From assembly GCA_019614645.1 (NCBI GenBank), contig JABWDB010000007.1:1550001-1614000 (forward strand): DNA of 64,000 nt. The letters are read 5' to 3'. This DNA is from Stratiolaelaps scimitus. Its lineage: Eukaryota > Arthropoda > Arachnida > Mesostigmata > Laelapidae. This document shows, in pieces, positions 1 through 12,815 of this stretch. The notes beneath the pieces were generated by a model. The model was not told the DNA's origin and did not search any database. It worked only from the letters and a program-made list of their open reading frames with translations. The position numbers and the translations under genes were made by a program. Within the stretch, counting starts at the first letter, position 1. Each line of letters starts with the position of its first letter.

Positions 1-2655
1 ACTCGTATCTGGCCTAAAAAAGATAATCAACTCCAAAGATTTTGCGCGCCTGACAGTATTTGATCAATCAAGGGGACGTCTAGCCAAAGTTATAGAGTTG
101 AATATATAGTCAAATACATATGGAATTAAGTATACGCGTAGATTAAAGATACGACAACAATCGAAGATGTGCACAAATACATTAAGCGCATCGCTATTGT
201 GGGCCGAGTTAGTGCAACCTCACGTCAGTCTGTCGCGAGGACAGTGGCTGCAGCTGCAGCAACAGCGGCCGCAGCAGATCTGATGGACGCAGAAAAAAAA
301 TTACGAAGTCCATTACGAATTGCATTGACGGCGTAATCCGCACTTAACAGATTCGACGAGGCGATTAGTTCGTTCGCCATTCGATCTTGTATCGACGCGA
401 TCAAAGAAAAGGCCGCCCGGGATCACAGCGGGTCCCGTCCGTCGGTGACTCAAATGTAATCTTACATCGATTTCGTTATCGGCCGTATCAATCATCATCA
501 GCATAATGAAGCATAATAGCAATTATTTATTCTCCTTAGTATGGCAGAGCATGGATAAACATAATGGACAGTCCGTGAACGCCCGGCTCCAGGTCGAGCC
601 CAGTGGCGTAGTGCATTCGTGCGCACGTGTCACAATCGGAGGAGGCACGTAAGTGACCACATACGGCCTCGATCTCCGCCGTTGCACATTTGAATTTAAC
701 GTGTGCGTCTTATGAATCAATACCGATAGGCGTTGAATTTTTGGCTGTGAGAAATCAGAACGGATTTTTTTGTTGCCTCCACATAGATTGCTAGCCCCAT
801 GAGCACAGCGATAAACAAGCGGCAAACTGTAATTCAAACTTACGGTAAGCCAAAAAAAAACAAGTTGGTAATGACCTAAAAAGAAAAAATGATTCGATAG
901 ACGCGAACGTTAGACGAAGTAATTCAGCGTATTCTCAAAAAGGTGACGTAGTTGAAGTAAAAATTACACCTATTGTATCCATGGTGCTTGGTTAACATAC
1001 GGTGTACCGAGAGGTTCTTCCCCGCAAATGCAAAGCTCAAGACAAGACAGTGCTTGGAACCTTCGAAGCTAAGTACCGCAGCACTGTTATTCAAGAACTT
1101 CAATATCAAACTGATAACATGACCCCGCGCGGTACGAGTTGACGCTTCGAATCGCCTTTTGCAGAGACCGTTCATATCATGCTCTGTATTTGTAGAATGG
1201 TTACAAGTTAACGGATTCCTACGTACAGATTCCTGATACACGCATTTACCATACGCGACACGTTACCTTTAGCATAGACGGTTGCATAACAAGAACCGCG
1301 AATACGAGCAGCATTGGACGACAACCGTGAAAGGGTCTTGCATAAACAACTGTCTGTATAGACAAGACTATAATAGAGGCTATAAATAAACAGTTCAAAT
1401 TGGACTCAACTAGGAATAGTGTTAGACCACTGGTGTTATCTCTATTTGGGGGCCCATAGGCGTTAGCTCCTGCTTTTGCCGCGGCCGCCGCGTGAACACC
1501 GACCGTGATCATCAGTGATGGCCACCGGCCGCGCCACGTGCTCGCGAAGGGAGGATCGAGTAGATACGACACCACCAACTGCACTTTAATGGTGCGCGAT
1601 GAACGAGCGGCGTCCGGTGGGATGAATAGTACTCTGGTCGGCTCCGACTGTGCAACTATCATAGAATGCGGTGGCGGCCCAGTCAGGGTTTCATTAGCTA
1701 CAATGAACGATTGAGTTACTACCGAAAAACGCGAACGCGGCTGAATAGCTCGATCCGAACGAAACGGCCAACGGCCGAACGATGGTGGACTGGGGTGGCC
1801 TACGAATGGCGCGGGGGGCGGTGGATCGACGGAGAACGCAACATCGGTCAGCTTCAGTGGACATCAGATACAGAATGACACACCTCAGATTGACACACAC
1901 GCACACACGCTCTTCATTCCGTTCAATGGACGAATCACGCCTGGATGGAAATTGACAGGAATCGAAGGGAAGTTACCGAAGAAGCTTGGCTTACCAGCAA
2001 CTACGTATAGCGTTACGAAGTGCTTGCTGAACAAGAAGATCAAATGTCTTCTATGTGTTCTTACTTTGGTGGAAAGGTGGCGAAAAAGAAAAAGTTAAGC
2101 GACAAGCTAAATGTACGTATCCCACGCTGACGCGTATTGAAACCCTATTGAAGTGGCTACCGGCTGGACAGTTCAGTGGAGGGAGGGCCCCCGAACGTTT
2201 GTGGCTATAATGTCTACCGAGCAAATAATATCCGTTTCAGGGAATTAAGCCACCTGTTGACTAATCCCACTATAAACTAGCGGTGTTACATTGGTCGCCA
2301 TCGTTGGTCGCCACGCGATATCAGTGACGTCGACGTGGAGTGTCAGAATGACAAGACCTTTCATAACTGGACGCTCGACATCTTCGGCACGTTGAAAGGT
2401 GTTTAGTAAGTTTAATAGTAACGAAATCTGACAACAGTTGGTTTGTAGCTACGGCCACCGAACATCGATACGATAAAATCAGGAACTATGGCAGGGACGG
2501 GGATGCTCGGACACATTACACGGGTGTGCCTACACGATGGGTTTGTCAATAACAGTTAGCTATAGGCAACGCTAATGAGAACAGTGAAAGCTGGGATAGT
2601 TGCATTAGTTTCAAGAGGCACATCCAGTTTGCATTTAACACTTGATAGGTTTTCT
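1..2655. other. Non-coding stretch, no recognisable gene
   Basis: I see no gene here. Open frames exist on both strands (longest about 138 codons, minus strand 1246-1662), but none shows a known domain, a plausible splice context or a conserved motif. Composition is mixed, with a short CAG/GCA-like run near 245-280. Intronic or intergenic DNA is the most economical reading. Confidence 0.6.
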
Positions 2656-2742
2656 CTTTTGTCACCAGGTCGTGGGATTCGAACCAGTGACCTCCGGCTT
2701 TTTACCGCCAGACACATAGCGGCCCAGACCACCGCGCTGACG
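2655..2742 (-). repeat. tRNA-derived SINE-like head
   Basis: Read on the minus strand, the segment has a perfect RNA polymerase III B box (GGTTCGAATCC, plus-strand positions 2675-2685). A degenerate A-box-like element (GGTGGTCTGGGCCG, about 2720-2734) lies some 45 bp upstream of it. The intervening arms do not fold into a convincing cloverleaf, so a SINE head or tRNA pseudogene is likelier than a functional tRNA. A related segment with a TAA-repeat tail lies at 27,102-27,300. Confidence 0.45.
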
Positions 2743-3412
2743 GATGTTTCAAGTTTCAAAATCAAGTTTATTTCAAGATGTAGGTGTACTCATATTGTTG
2801 CTATACGTGCGTATACTAACGATTGGTTAGCAGTTGGCCTGATCATTTCTTACACAGTCGCTCAACTTTGAAAAGCTTTGAGAAGCCTACTCAGCCAAAC
2901 TGTTGAACTATGACGAGCACTCAGTATTGCCCCTCAGCATGCTGAACCTATAGAAAATCGTCTTTGTCAAATGATATATCACACACCGACAAGCAGGTAT
3001 ATTGATATTTGCGTATGACCTATTTCTCGGTTATAATTATTATATTAGTCTGCGTTAGTATCGAGTTCACCGTAAAGTGGTGATTTAGTGCACTGACTTG
3101 TGGTTGGTTGCGATATGTCAGCTAATGGCATAATTCATAGTCAACAGCAGCATCATCACTATTATCCAGATCGTATATATATATTATATATATCCAGCCC
3201 AGCGCCTGAAGTGATCTCGACCTCTGTCCCTGCGACTATCACCAACAATATCACAGATGCAAATCACCGGTCGACAAGCAGAGGAGACGCCACCAAGTGT
3301 AGGCGCATTAACGGTAGGTACGAAGGTACCAGCCGCATTATTCATTGATTCATTCACAGACGCCCTCACACTCTTGCACGATACAGCTTGCAATAATAAT
3401 GCATTATGTATG

Positions 3413-3443
<31 letters not shown>
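3413..3443. repeat. (AT)n microsatellite
   Basis: An almost uninterrupted TA dinucleotide tract of about 30 bp. Confidence 0.9.
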
Positions 3444-4151
3444 TGTATGCGGTGAGCAGGTGGATTAGTGGTTGAAAACACAAACACACACACACACAAC
3501 CGGCAAAGATCAATAAGAAGCACAAGAAGCATATGCCATTTTCTCAAGAGTCCCCAATAGATACGAAGCCACAACACGACTATGAGTTCTTGTTGCCTAG
3601 TGGCAGGCAAGCAGGCGTCCGAAGCACGATAGTGGATTCAACTTTCAATTGGAAATATATCATTTCATCCGTTTGGCAACAGACGAAGATGTTCGGAGCA
3701 AAGCGATTATCACTTTCGCTACCCGCCCCCTTAAACACAGATACAGATATAATGCAAACCCCTCCTCTTCCGTTCATCCAATGGCCGCGCTATGACCCGT
3801 GGACTTTTTAACGAGTGAATGACGAATTGCTCTGACCGCTTTGAGCAATTCTACCTCTCTGCCACCTGTCGTACACATAGAATTGTGCACTCACAAACAC
3901 ACACACATATATATATATACGTTTTTTGTACAATACACACCTGTTACGCGTCGCAGAGATAACACGTAATATACCTGTTGTAATATATACATAGCGGCAA
4001 TAATGAGAGTGGCTAAATGAGTGGCCTGAAATGGCTAATGATGATGTTGTGCCCCAGCGCCCATAATAGTAATGTCAATTCAATCTCGCCATCGTTATGT
4101 TTTTATGTTTGCGGTGTAAAAATAGACGACTGACATTATTCGAATTCTTGT

Positions 4152-4177
4152 TATATATATATATATATATATATATA
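4152..4177. repeat. (AT)n microsatellite
   Basis: A 26-bp uninterrupted TA dinucleotide tract, about 100 bp left of the inverted repeat at 4280-4340. Confidence 0.9.
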
Positions 4178-4279
4178 ATACATTGGCTGCTACGTGGATG
4201 CGTATGCATGTGGTGTTTGGCACAAATGTTGACGGCTACTTGTTCAGCTCAGTATCATACATTATCCTAAGAGGGATTG

Positions 4280-4340
4280 TAATAATAATAAGAGGGATTC
4301 GACCGTTTTCCAAACGGTCGAATCCCATTATTATTATTAT
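4280..4340. repeat. Long inverted repeat / hairpin
   Basis: The inner arms GGGATTCGACCGTTT (4294-4308) and AAACGGTCGAATCCC (4312-4326) are perfect reverse complements separated by only 3 bp. The pairing continues outward through TAATAATA (4280-4291) against ATTATTATTA (4327-4340), with a small bulge. Transcribed, it would form a tight stem of about 27 bp. It could be a miniature inverted-repeat element, a cruciform-prone palindrome or a small-RNA precursor; the sequence alone does not decide. Confidence 0.75.
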
Positions 4341-4344
4341 AAAT

Positions 4345-4925
4345 TATTGATTATCATATATTAAACGCTATAGTTCTCTTATATGAACGTATTTGAAAGT
4401 ATTTTACATATATTTTACACCTATCTAGTCGTTCTCTAACCGAAGTGGCCATTGTGTCTAGTACTTTGAAATACATCTGCCACCGTTACCAGATAGCTCT
4501 GTACAAACAATGATACAAAAAAGAAACACAGTAAGAATAGAATCCAGTACTGATTCAATCATTATCTAGTATAATCATGTCTCCCTTTTGCACATCTAAT
4601 GACGCTTGTTGTAGAGAAAAAGACAGTCCACACCTTCATGTAAGGAACCGGGCCATATTTTAATACTGTTGTGCCACTAATGAATTGTCATCGAGCACAA
4701 TAGCCAACGAGGAAAATGCTAAGTTCAGCCACGTTCCAGCTTCATGTCTCAGTCGATCTCATCAATCCCATAGCACTTGGGATATGTCTCGGTTGCATCG
4801 TGATACCTCTTCGTTGTTGTGTGCAATCTATGCTGTGGGCATTCATCATTATTTGTTCTTCTGCTGTAAAATACTGGGGGGGGGGAGTATCCTGATGAGT
4901 TGGAATCGTCTTGCCCTGTAAACTT
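4345..4925. other. Non-coding flank of the RT remnant
   Basis: No gene is recognised. The right part may include further decayed C-terminal sequence of the minus-strand retrotransposon that begins to be recognisable near 4930, but no motif is clear. Confidence 0.45.
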
Positions 4926-4929
4926 CTTC

Positions 4930-5870
4930 AACTCTTATGATCTCCTCCAGGAGGCAGGGTATTACTGGCATGATAGCAAGAAGGTGGACTTTTCTTCTCT
5001 ATGTACCATTCTGTGCTTCTGACACCAGGGTTGCTTGGATCTCTTGGTGGAGCTCATCGTTTCGAGCACGTTGACGTCGTTGGCTCTCCACGGGAACGCG
5101 CTCAACTATCCCTGTATTGTTTAGGGCATCTAGTTTGGTGTGATCGAGGTGGACAGGTGCATTGGAGGGGACCACTGCCTCAACCAGGTTGGCCAGTGAC
5201 GTGAGTGACAAGACGTAACAGACATCTGCCACCCGATGAAGACCCCGTATGCCTGATCCTCCCAAGCGGCCAAGTGGACAAGTCGGTATACTGAGGAGCG
5301 TTTCTAGAGCATCCAGGATCATTCTGTCGAACGTATGGAGTGCTTCAACTTCTGAAGTCGCACGACATCATCTTAGTATGTGTTGCGTTCAAGGAGGTAG
5401 TGTCCTTGGTGTGCTCTTATCAGTGATAGGCTTTCCAACGTCACAGTAGTCAGCTCAATAGAGCGATCCAGGAATAGACGAATAGCTTCGCTTGTGAGTG
5501 GTATCACCACGAACTCAAGCGACTCCTTAGGTGTCATCTGACAACCCGGGATTAGACAAAGGACGTTGGTATCAGAGTAGGCTTGCGTGTTCCATGATTT
5601 TAGCGTTTGGAAAAAGATTTCGTGCATCCTAGGGAGGGTTGAGGTTTAAGTCAATGACTTGTTGGTGATCAAGTATTAGGAGCACAGTATAAACGTTACG
5701 GATCTCCGGCCAATGTCTCATCCTCCATCTACCACAGCTGAAGGGGGGATTCAACGAGCGTGTGAATGGCGAGGAAGAAAACGACACAATCCAATGGGTA
5801 CCCTGTCGGACGCCGCTCTCAGAACCGATGATCACCCTCATTGATTGAACTTCTGAAAGCATTTTGCAAT
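4930..5870 (-). mobile_element. Decayed non-LTR retrotransposon, reverse transcriptase region
   Basis: On the minus strand, successive broken frames read in the order expected for a LINE-type reverse transcriptase. Near 5800 there is a block resembling the GVQQG..P-type motif (seen as SGVRQGTHWIVSF). Next comes a NLNPP block, where active elements have a LNPxKCE-like motif (about 5632-5650), then a middle segment (5373-5627). Last is a LGG.GIR block (RLGGSGIRGLHRVADVCYVL, about 5210-5270), a hallmark of the RT thumb/connection region in many animal LINEs. Frameshifts and stops separate the pieces, so this is a dead copy. I infer the same broad LINE type as the remnant at 41.35-41.62 kb; the clade is not resolved. 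Confidence 0.6.
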
Positions 5871-7459
5871 AAATCGCATCAGGTTTCCCTTGTTCTCAGC
5901 GGATACCACTCAGAATTTGCTATACAATAAGAAAAGTACAGAACGTATTCTCCAGTCGGATGCTAAAACTAGGTTATTATCACTTATCAGTGCAAGATCA
6001 AACACTGCAGTGTTTGGAGAGACTGTTCCACCAGAAGCGTCTATCGAGCTGTAACTCGGCCTAACAACCAGATTCAAGGGCATCTCCCGGAGAAGCAGTC
6101 TAGCAGCTTTTCCGTCAACCTAGAATAACTGATTTCAAACGCATCGATTAATTAATTCAGCTATCGAACGCTGAACGGCGACATATGAAGCAGGTAGGAT
6201 ATTATCATAACTAGATGTCTTCCATGTAACTTCATAGACACACACAAACCAACAAGCATCTCACCTCGCACAAGACACCTGCCCCAACGCAGAGATGCTA
6301 CCACGCGCGTACCCGCCCCAGAATACAGTAGTTACGAAGGTTGAGACACCATCAATGCCAATGAACTGTGCCAATTCATTAGCTTGTTGATTAATCCCCG
6401 GGCAATCTGCTCAGTTCCACCCATGCTGCGCATCCTTACGGTGTCTGGTTGTTCCAGACGCAGCTTGCCCCCTTTGATGCCACGATGACTATTACAATTA
6501 TAATTCACTGCAAATTGCTGAGGGGTCATTGAAAGTTGCGCCACCCCTGGCCGGGGTCGAAAATCAGTACAGGTTGTATACAATGAAAAGAAAGCAGAGA
6601 ACGACTGAATCCCATTTTCGTTTTTGTCCTTTAGAAAACACCATCGCTCGGCGAGGCTCTTCTTTCTCAATTTTTTTTTGTGTCTTTTACTGTTCGACCC
6701 ATTGCCGAACTTTTTGCACTGACGACGAACGACAACCGTCGATGAGCCGTGGTGACCGCCCACCGTTGCGTATCGTATGGACGCTGTGCGCTCGCGCCTC
6801 ACTGATTAAATTTTAGCAGTGCGCCGGGGCGAGATTAACAAAGCATCATTTTCGAAGATCATTTAGCCATCTCTCGTATGAATGGTCCTTAGTAAGGATA
6901 CGCGAGCCATGCTTCATTGCTGTTTGCTCTGCGCTGGTATTGTATATAGACATGAATCGGCTATATAGCCCTCTCCAGCATGCGGCGGAAGATTAACCAA
7001 GGGCCTTAATTATCGACGGAGGAAAATAATTCGTTTTCGAATTGTGCAAATCCAAAGGTGGTGGTGGTGGTGGGGGGCAGCTGCCTAACGAGTTGGGAGG
7101 ATCGCTGTTAGATCGGATAATAGAATGGATTCATATGAAGGTTAGCGTTACCCAAAATATCTACCGGTCCAACCGGGGTAAAAGATTAATAATGCCTAGT
7201 ACCGTCGTTACGGTGCAGAGAACGTGTATATATTGTAGAATAGATAGAATGCATGAAAGTGCACAAAGAACGTTTAGAGATATTATTTTTACTTTTTTTT
7301 TAGTTCTGCGTATATTTTATTGATAATGATTTTCTACCTGTTCTTGTAATCTGTTCGTCAATCAGACTCGGTTGTCAATTTTATCGGGTGGTATTTTCTC
7401 ATTCTATTCTGGTAAAGCTCATTACTAGACCCCTAGTTTAAATACCTTTACGATTTTAA

Positions 7460-7460
<1 letters not shown>
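5871..7460. other. Non-coding, no recognisable gene
   Basis: A 156-codon minus-strand open frame (6332-6802) overlaps a 95-codon plus-strand frame. Neither shows a domain, signal peptide or splice context that I can support. A short GGT/G-rich run lies at about 7055-7080. No other structure was seen. Confidence 0.5.
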
Positions 7461-7463
<3 letters not shown>

Positions 7464-7490
<27 letters not shown>

Positions 7491-7513
7491 GAGCGAGAGA
7501 GAGAGAGAGAGAG
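7464..7513. repeat. Compound (AT)n-(GA)n microsatellite
   Basis: A TA tract (7464-7490) passes directly into a GA tract (7491-7513). Confidence 0.9.
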
Positions 7514-10285
7514 CTTTCAATGAGTCAGGTGTTCCTGGTACAATGGGCAATTTTTGAGTGGCTTAACAATTTTGTGTTTCGGTGTGTTGTGTGCTATGTG
7601 TACTGTTTCTGTGTAAACTTGATCTCTCCCATAGAGCACACCTACCCCTATATTACTAGATATAAATGAATTATTTCCATTGTAGTGTATACCTTTTCAA
7701 TTTCCATACACGCTACGAACTACAAGTTCAGCAGTGTGGAGTTTTCTAGCTATTGTGCTGCCTCCTACCCGCTGACTTGTAGCATCTCCGATCAATGCAT
7801 CTGTTTTCCTCTTGATCTGCCACTCGAGGCACTCGGGCGTATTAGCATTTGTTATTGTCTACTAACGGCGATCATGCTAATGCCGACAGGTAGATAGCAA
7901 TGGGTGAGCGAGTGACTGTCATTCAATAACTTTCTGCCCGTCTACGTGTCTCTGTGTGAGTTCTGTGTGTTGCCACAGTGAAAACGCTCCGGGGCAGCTG
8001 TCATCTCGCGCCGCCGTTGCCGCTTCGGTAATTGTCGTCGATTGCACCGGAGATGAGCGTCAGTGAGACACCCTGAGCCGTCGGCAGTCGCTTGTTTCCG
8101 GTAACCCCAGAAACCAGCGGGAGAACGCCAGTAACGGCGATAGCGGTAGCGACAGCTGTGGCAACTACGGCCCGGGGGTGGTCCTACGGTGGTGTTGGGT
8201 GGGGTGACGCGGGAGCGATGTGGGGCCCTTCTTCGTTGCGGTGCTTCGCCGATTGGCGCCTCTGGCGGATCTTGTCGTTGTTCTTCGGCTGAATCTGTTC
8301 TGGCGCGGGAGGCGACATGTATCGGCGGCACTAGCGGCGGCTTCAGCAGCAGCAGCTCCAGACTAGCACTGCCTGTCGCGGCATTTAAACATATACATGA
8401 AAGGGAATGTTTCATCGGCGATTAGATTGAAGTGTCACAATAGCGGCGGTGATAGCACACGACTGAAGGAGTACTACTTATTATTCATTGACGGCTACGG
8501 TCGTGACGATGACGACGACGACGACGTCTGAGCTGTAAGCCCTGACTTGAATATTGAATAAAGCCCCTTTTATTGGCTGTTAGTTTTGTTTTCATTCCTA
8601 CAACAACAACCACAACAAGAACAACAACAAATAATAATGATAATAAGCAGAAGAATGTACATGAAAACATACTATACTATAAGTAAGTACTTATCCACTG
8701 CGAGAACTGTCCGTACTACATATTTCTGTCTGTGAACTATGGGCCACTGGTGGATCGCTGCTCGAGGCAACGATGGGATGCCAACGGATGATTGGCCGCC
8801 GCCGCCGCCAGTGAAACCGTCGTCACGTCGTTGGTGAACGGCCTCTGAATACCGCCACAACAGAAAAATTGGCTATTTTTTTTTTTGTAAATACAAGAAT
8901 AAAAACGAAAGAAAAAAAACATACCTCGTGCGCGAAATGATAATTTGGACGTGTGTTGGACGTGTCTCGCGTTTTGTGCTTTTAGCATTGATGTTGAACG
9001 GAGCTTAAGCCACAGCTATATGACATAGGTGTCATAGCTTACGAGGGCGTACAGTAGAACTGTATGGTGTGGGTCATAATTCCGGTTTGATGAAAACGTA
9101 GTTCGCTTACTTTTAGCAAGTTGTTCGTTGTCTGCGTAAGTGTCAATTCGATGAGTTGCCCGATGGGTTTTAGTCTCGAGGCTATACGAGTTTCTAAGAG
9201 CGAAGTTTGCCAAGGTATAGAAGGACACGAGCACGGATGTTGCTGGTTGACTTCGAAAAAGGCTCGGGGCTCAGTGGGACAGACGTTGATTGATTGGGGC
9301 AATCTCAGCGTGGAAATTAGCGAAGAAAGCATGAGAGATTATCCTCGTCCGCAATTCGACAGACTCGCCATGTTTTTATTGCGGCGAAACAGCATCTGTG
9401 ACGATACCATAATAAGATCTCAGCGTGTCCAGCCTAAGAAAGATGGGTAGAAACCAAGGGCCAACAGTCACATAGAGACAGCATGTGAATTGTTGGTCAT
9501 ATCAAACTGTTGGCGCATGACCCTCGCATATGAGCTGACTGATGTGTCCATGGTTATATCATAGATTATGTTGCATGCTCAACGACCGCGTCCATGACTC
9601 CCCAATTTGTCATGCCGTGATATTTTGTGACAATCAGTCAATCCACTAACCGATGCAGTTCGAACATCGTTGTCATTTCTGCCGTTGTTGTCAATATTAA
9701 CAATCGCAAAAAACAATCGCAATCGACTCAAGCTAAGTTACACCCAACATGACAATGTAGCTCCACTTCAGTTGAGCCGAGTGGCCCGTCTCCCAAGTAC
9801 GTCACAGGCCTTCCAGGCCAATTCGAAGGGCGGTACCGCCATGTCCAAGTGCCATCATTCATCGACTGGTTTATATACAAAACAATGCTTGCCAAGCTTG
9901 ATGATTCAAGCATTCGATTACTTAAGTACTCGATATTACCAGCTTCAATATGCGACTATATTTGCCACAATGTTTGACTCATTGTGTGGGGACCCAGCGA
10001 CCCACAAAGTCAACCGGGCACCACCTGTCCACTGAGGGTCAAATGTACATAGTATACTGTCAATGTACATCGAGTACTGTCAATGTACATAGCACAGAGA
10101 GATACGAAGAAGAAGAACTATGAAAACAGCAACAAACTACAATATAAAAAAAGGCCGACATATATTATATCCCAAGACGGGACACATTGGCCCATGACAG
10201 TGGGCACTTATGAACACTGAGCAGATCATTCACTGACTGGTGGTGATTGGCGACACCGAATTCATACACACACACGTAGACATAT
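7514..10285. other. Non-coding, with a GC-rich block at about 7950-8420
   Basis: The 7.95-8.42 kb part is richer in G+C and CpG than its surroundings and keeps frames open on both strands (157 codons on the minus strand). That is expected of GC-rich DNA, and no protein family is recognisable. It might be an untranslated first exon or a CpG-rich regulatory element of a gene outside the window. A short 20-bp-period tandem repeat follows at 10,041-10,095. Confidence 0.5.
10041..10095. repeat. Short tandem repeat, 20-bp period
   Basis: The motif TGTACATAGTATACTGTCAA recurs with small changes at 20-bp spacing (TGTACATCGAGTACTGTCAA, then a partial third copy). Confidence 0.8.
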
Positions 10286-10288
10286 TAC

Positions 10289-10330
<42 letters not shown>

Positions 10331-10334
10331 GTAT
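10289..10334. repeat. (AT)n microsatellite
   Basis: Two TA tracts, interrupted once by a C near 10,313, follow a short CA tract at 10,265-10,275. Confidence 0.9.
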
Positions 10335-10643
10335 AGGGAAGGACAAAGCGAGAATGCCAACAGGGAGCCCTGATACGTCTGTCGCCTATTCGAGGTGGAT
10401 TCAAAAATCGACACAAATATATAATACACATGTAATGTGTCTCTTCGTCCCGATCGGGCAAATTCGCCGTTCTGTCACTTGCCGTGCATAGCCCTCGTTC
10501 AGGCTCGCGATAGCTGAACGACCCCCGCTCAAAGGTAGCCCGTGTATGTCTCACTGTCTACGACAACATCAGTGGTGATGGTCGCCTGCAATCACGTCGT
10601 TCGTTGCCGTTGCCGTATTGCTGCTGCATGCTGGAATGGCCGT

Positions 10644-10665
10644 GCCGGCCGGCCGGCCGGCCGGT
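10644..10665. repeat. (CCGG)n self-complementary tract
   Basis: About five tandem CCGG units. Each unit is palindromic and contains CpG, which is unusual next to the AT-dominated simple repeats of this region. Confidence 0.85.
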
Positions 10666-11021
10666 CTCATGCTGAGATGTGACGTCTCCGACAAACATAA
10701 CGGTGGCTAGTCTGCTGCCAATCAAACATTTGGTGACGTCTTTGATACGAATCATGGGGTAGTGTGGCGTCGCAGGCGGAGCGGCTTCGTTGTGTTATAG
10801 ACAAGGAAGTCAGGGTCGCGCTTACTGTTGTAACTGGCTGACACTAAAATCGCTGTCGAGTTTAAGATTAGTATGGTTGCAGTCGATAGTTGAAGGGTCT
10901 CCATCGTGTAGCTTTTAGCTTAGGCGACTCGTCGGTACCATCGATTAGTGGCACTGATCATCTTTTCTGGTTAGTGCTGAAAGAGCTCAATGCAGCGCGC
11001 GTACCCAGCACGGGTCCCAGT

Positions 11022-11024
<3 letters not shown>

Positions 11025-11054
<30 letters not shown>
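11025..11054. repeat. (AT)n microsatellite
   Basis: An uninterrupted TA tract of about 30 bp. Confidence 0.9.
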
Positions 11055-11058
<4 letters not shown>

Positions 11059-11828
11059 CACACAGAACTAACTTCACAACAACTTTCTGACTGCCCTGTC
11101 AAAGAGCTTAAACCTTCGTAAGGCATTTGGCATTTGATATGCACATCTTCGGCGCGGTACATCGGATTACTCTAGAACGATTCGTCCACACAGTTCACCC
11201 ACGCACGAACGAAACGAAGCGAACCTCTGCCGAAATATCGAAATATTTCCAATCCAAGCCGAACTCTAATATCCAAAACAATCTCGAACTGAACAGAAAT
11301 CCTAAATGAAAATGTACTTATACCTCTAGTCGAAGTCGCAAAGATCGCTCATGATACCATATCTCACATCAACACGCGTTCATAGACGAACAGCGATTAC
11401 ATTCTGAAAAAAAAAAGCCATCCTATTACATAGATAATTAGAATTATTTAGTACAACAATTAGTTTGACGCGGTGCGCTGGCGTATCTTCGTTCGCTAGC
11501 AAACGTGTTTTACTGCCAATAAACAGGGAGAGTGTCTGATCAGTTGAAGTAAATTGTGGTTTGCGAGCAGGTGATGATGATGGCCAAAAAGTAGCCATCG
11601 ATTTTTCACGGCTGACCGTTGGCCTCTTTTAGTAAATATTTCGGGGTTAAATGCAGTATTTAAGAAGTGACATCTCCACCAGGGCCGTGGATGAGTCAAT
11701 ATCGAACAAAAAAATAAATAAACGAAACCTCGTCGAAGACATATACCCTGTCAAAAAACAACATTAACACCGTCAACAGTCATTTCGTAAATCTGAGGCG
11801 TCCAATAGAAATCTGTCAGTGTGCGGTC

Positions 11829-11866
11829 ATATATATATATATATATGTGCGTGTGTGTGTGTGTGG
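11829..11866. repeat. Compound (AT)n-(GT)n microsatellite
   Basis: A TA tract (11,829-11,846) runs into a GT tract ending near 11,866. Confidence 0.9.
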
Positions 11867-12734
11867 AGAAAGTAAGAGAAAATGACAACAGCGGCTGGCG
11901 GCACCCTTGGTGCGTTGGCGTTTTTATTCATAATGATCGTCACCCTCGTCGCCTTCTTAACGCAGTTTATCTATAGCAAGGTGTCAAGATCAAGGTTGGA
12001 CCAAGCTCTCGTCCACAATGAAGTCTAGCAGATCGGCAAACTCGCATGGTGGCTGGCCCACCATCACCACAACTTACTGGCTCGTAAACGACAACGATCT
12101 GGTGGGATACGTTGCACCAGATGTTCCCGTTACGTCTGTGCAAGAGAGTCAGGCAAAAGTCCTGATGGGGCACAAACGAATTCATTCTAGTGATGAGGCG
12201 AGGAGAAAGTATAGGGACACTGTCAAAGGTCTTATCCCGCGTTCCACTGGAGACGCTCATCGTTCTCAGTGATTTTCAAGTGGAGTTCAAGTCCTCGAGG
12301 ATTGTTTCTATTGAAAACAACCGATGACTCCGGCCTTCAAGGATGAAATGGAACGTATGCACTTAAATCTGGGAAAATTAAGCCGATAAGGTTCAGCCAA
12401 TCATTTGCACATACACCTAACGAACGGTCCGTTTGCTCTATCATAAGATCGTAGCAAATTGTGCAAATGGCGACACTCGAGTTTTTTGGCTAATAATTGT
12501 GTTCTTTTTGTACTTGTGAGCAACGTCAATCAATATAGTAATCTTTGTTTTTCCTCGAGGGAATGCCAGTGACATGGGTCACCGATAGATAGAGCACAAC
12601 CTATATGTTCAAATTGCATCTACACTTGCATTTCAAGCTGCCCAGAACATATATAGTGACTTAACAATACACTGATTTATCGTGTGAATCAATCATAGAT
12701 GTGGCGTGACTACATATCGTGGTGAATCCTAAGC

Positions 12735-12815
12735 AGGAACGCCTTGCCCTAATGGTTAGGTGGCTTCGAATTGATTATAGAGCTCTCAAGGCTCATCTTC
12801 CATCCTTGTGTCTAT
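12735..12815 (+). repeat. Decayed tRNA-like / SINE-like fragment
   Basis: The string CCTAATGGTTAGGTGGC followed by TCGAATTGATTATAGAG resembles the D-arm to anticodon-arm layout of tRNA-derived SINE heads (TGGTTAGG...TCGA.TTG.AATCGAG). The expected B box about 45 bp downstream is eroded (GGCTCATCTTCC). It is not a functional tRNA. Confidence 0.3.

Larger units (their letters stand above)
2745..4270. other. Non-coding, microsatellite-rich
   Basis: No gene is recognised. The stretch contains several AT and CA tracts: about 3172-3192, 3413-3443, 3485-3500, 3893-3920 and 4152-4177. Tyr/Ile-rich frames in this region are translations of the (TA)n tracts and are not genes. Confidence 0.6.

Noticed and set aside
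6332..6802. 156-codon minus-strand frame
   Set aside because: It has no recognisable domain; Lys-rich parts come from poly-T/A runs on the other strand.
7942..8415. 157-codon minus-strand frame
   Set aside because: It is rich in Arg/Pro/Ser as expected from translating GC-rich repeats; there is no homology or splice context.
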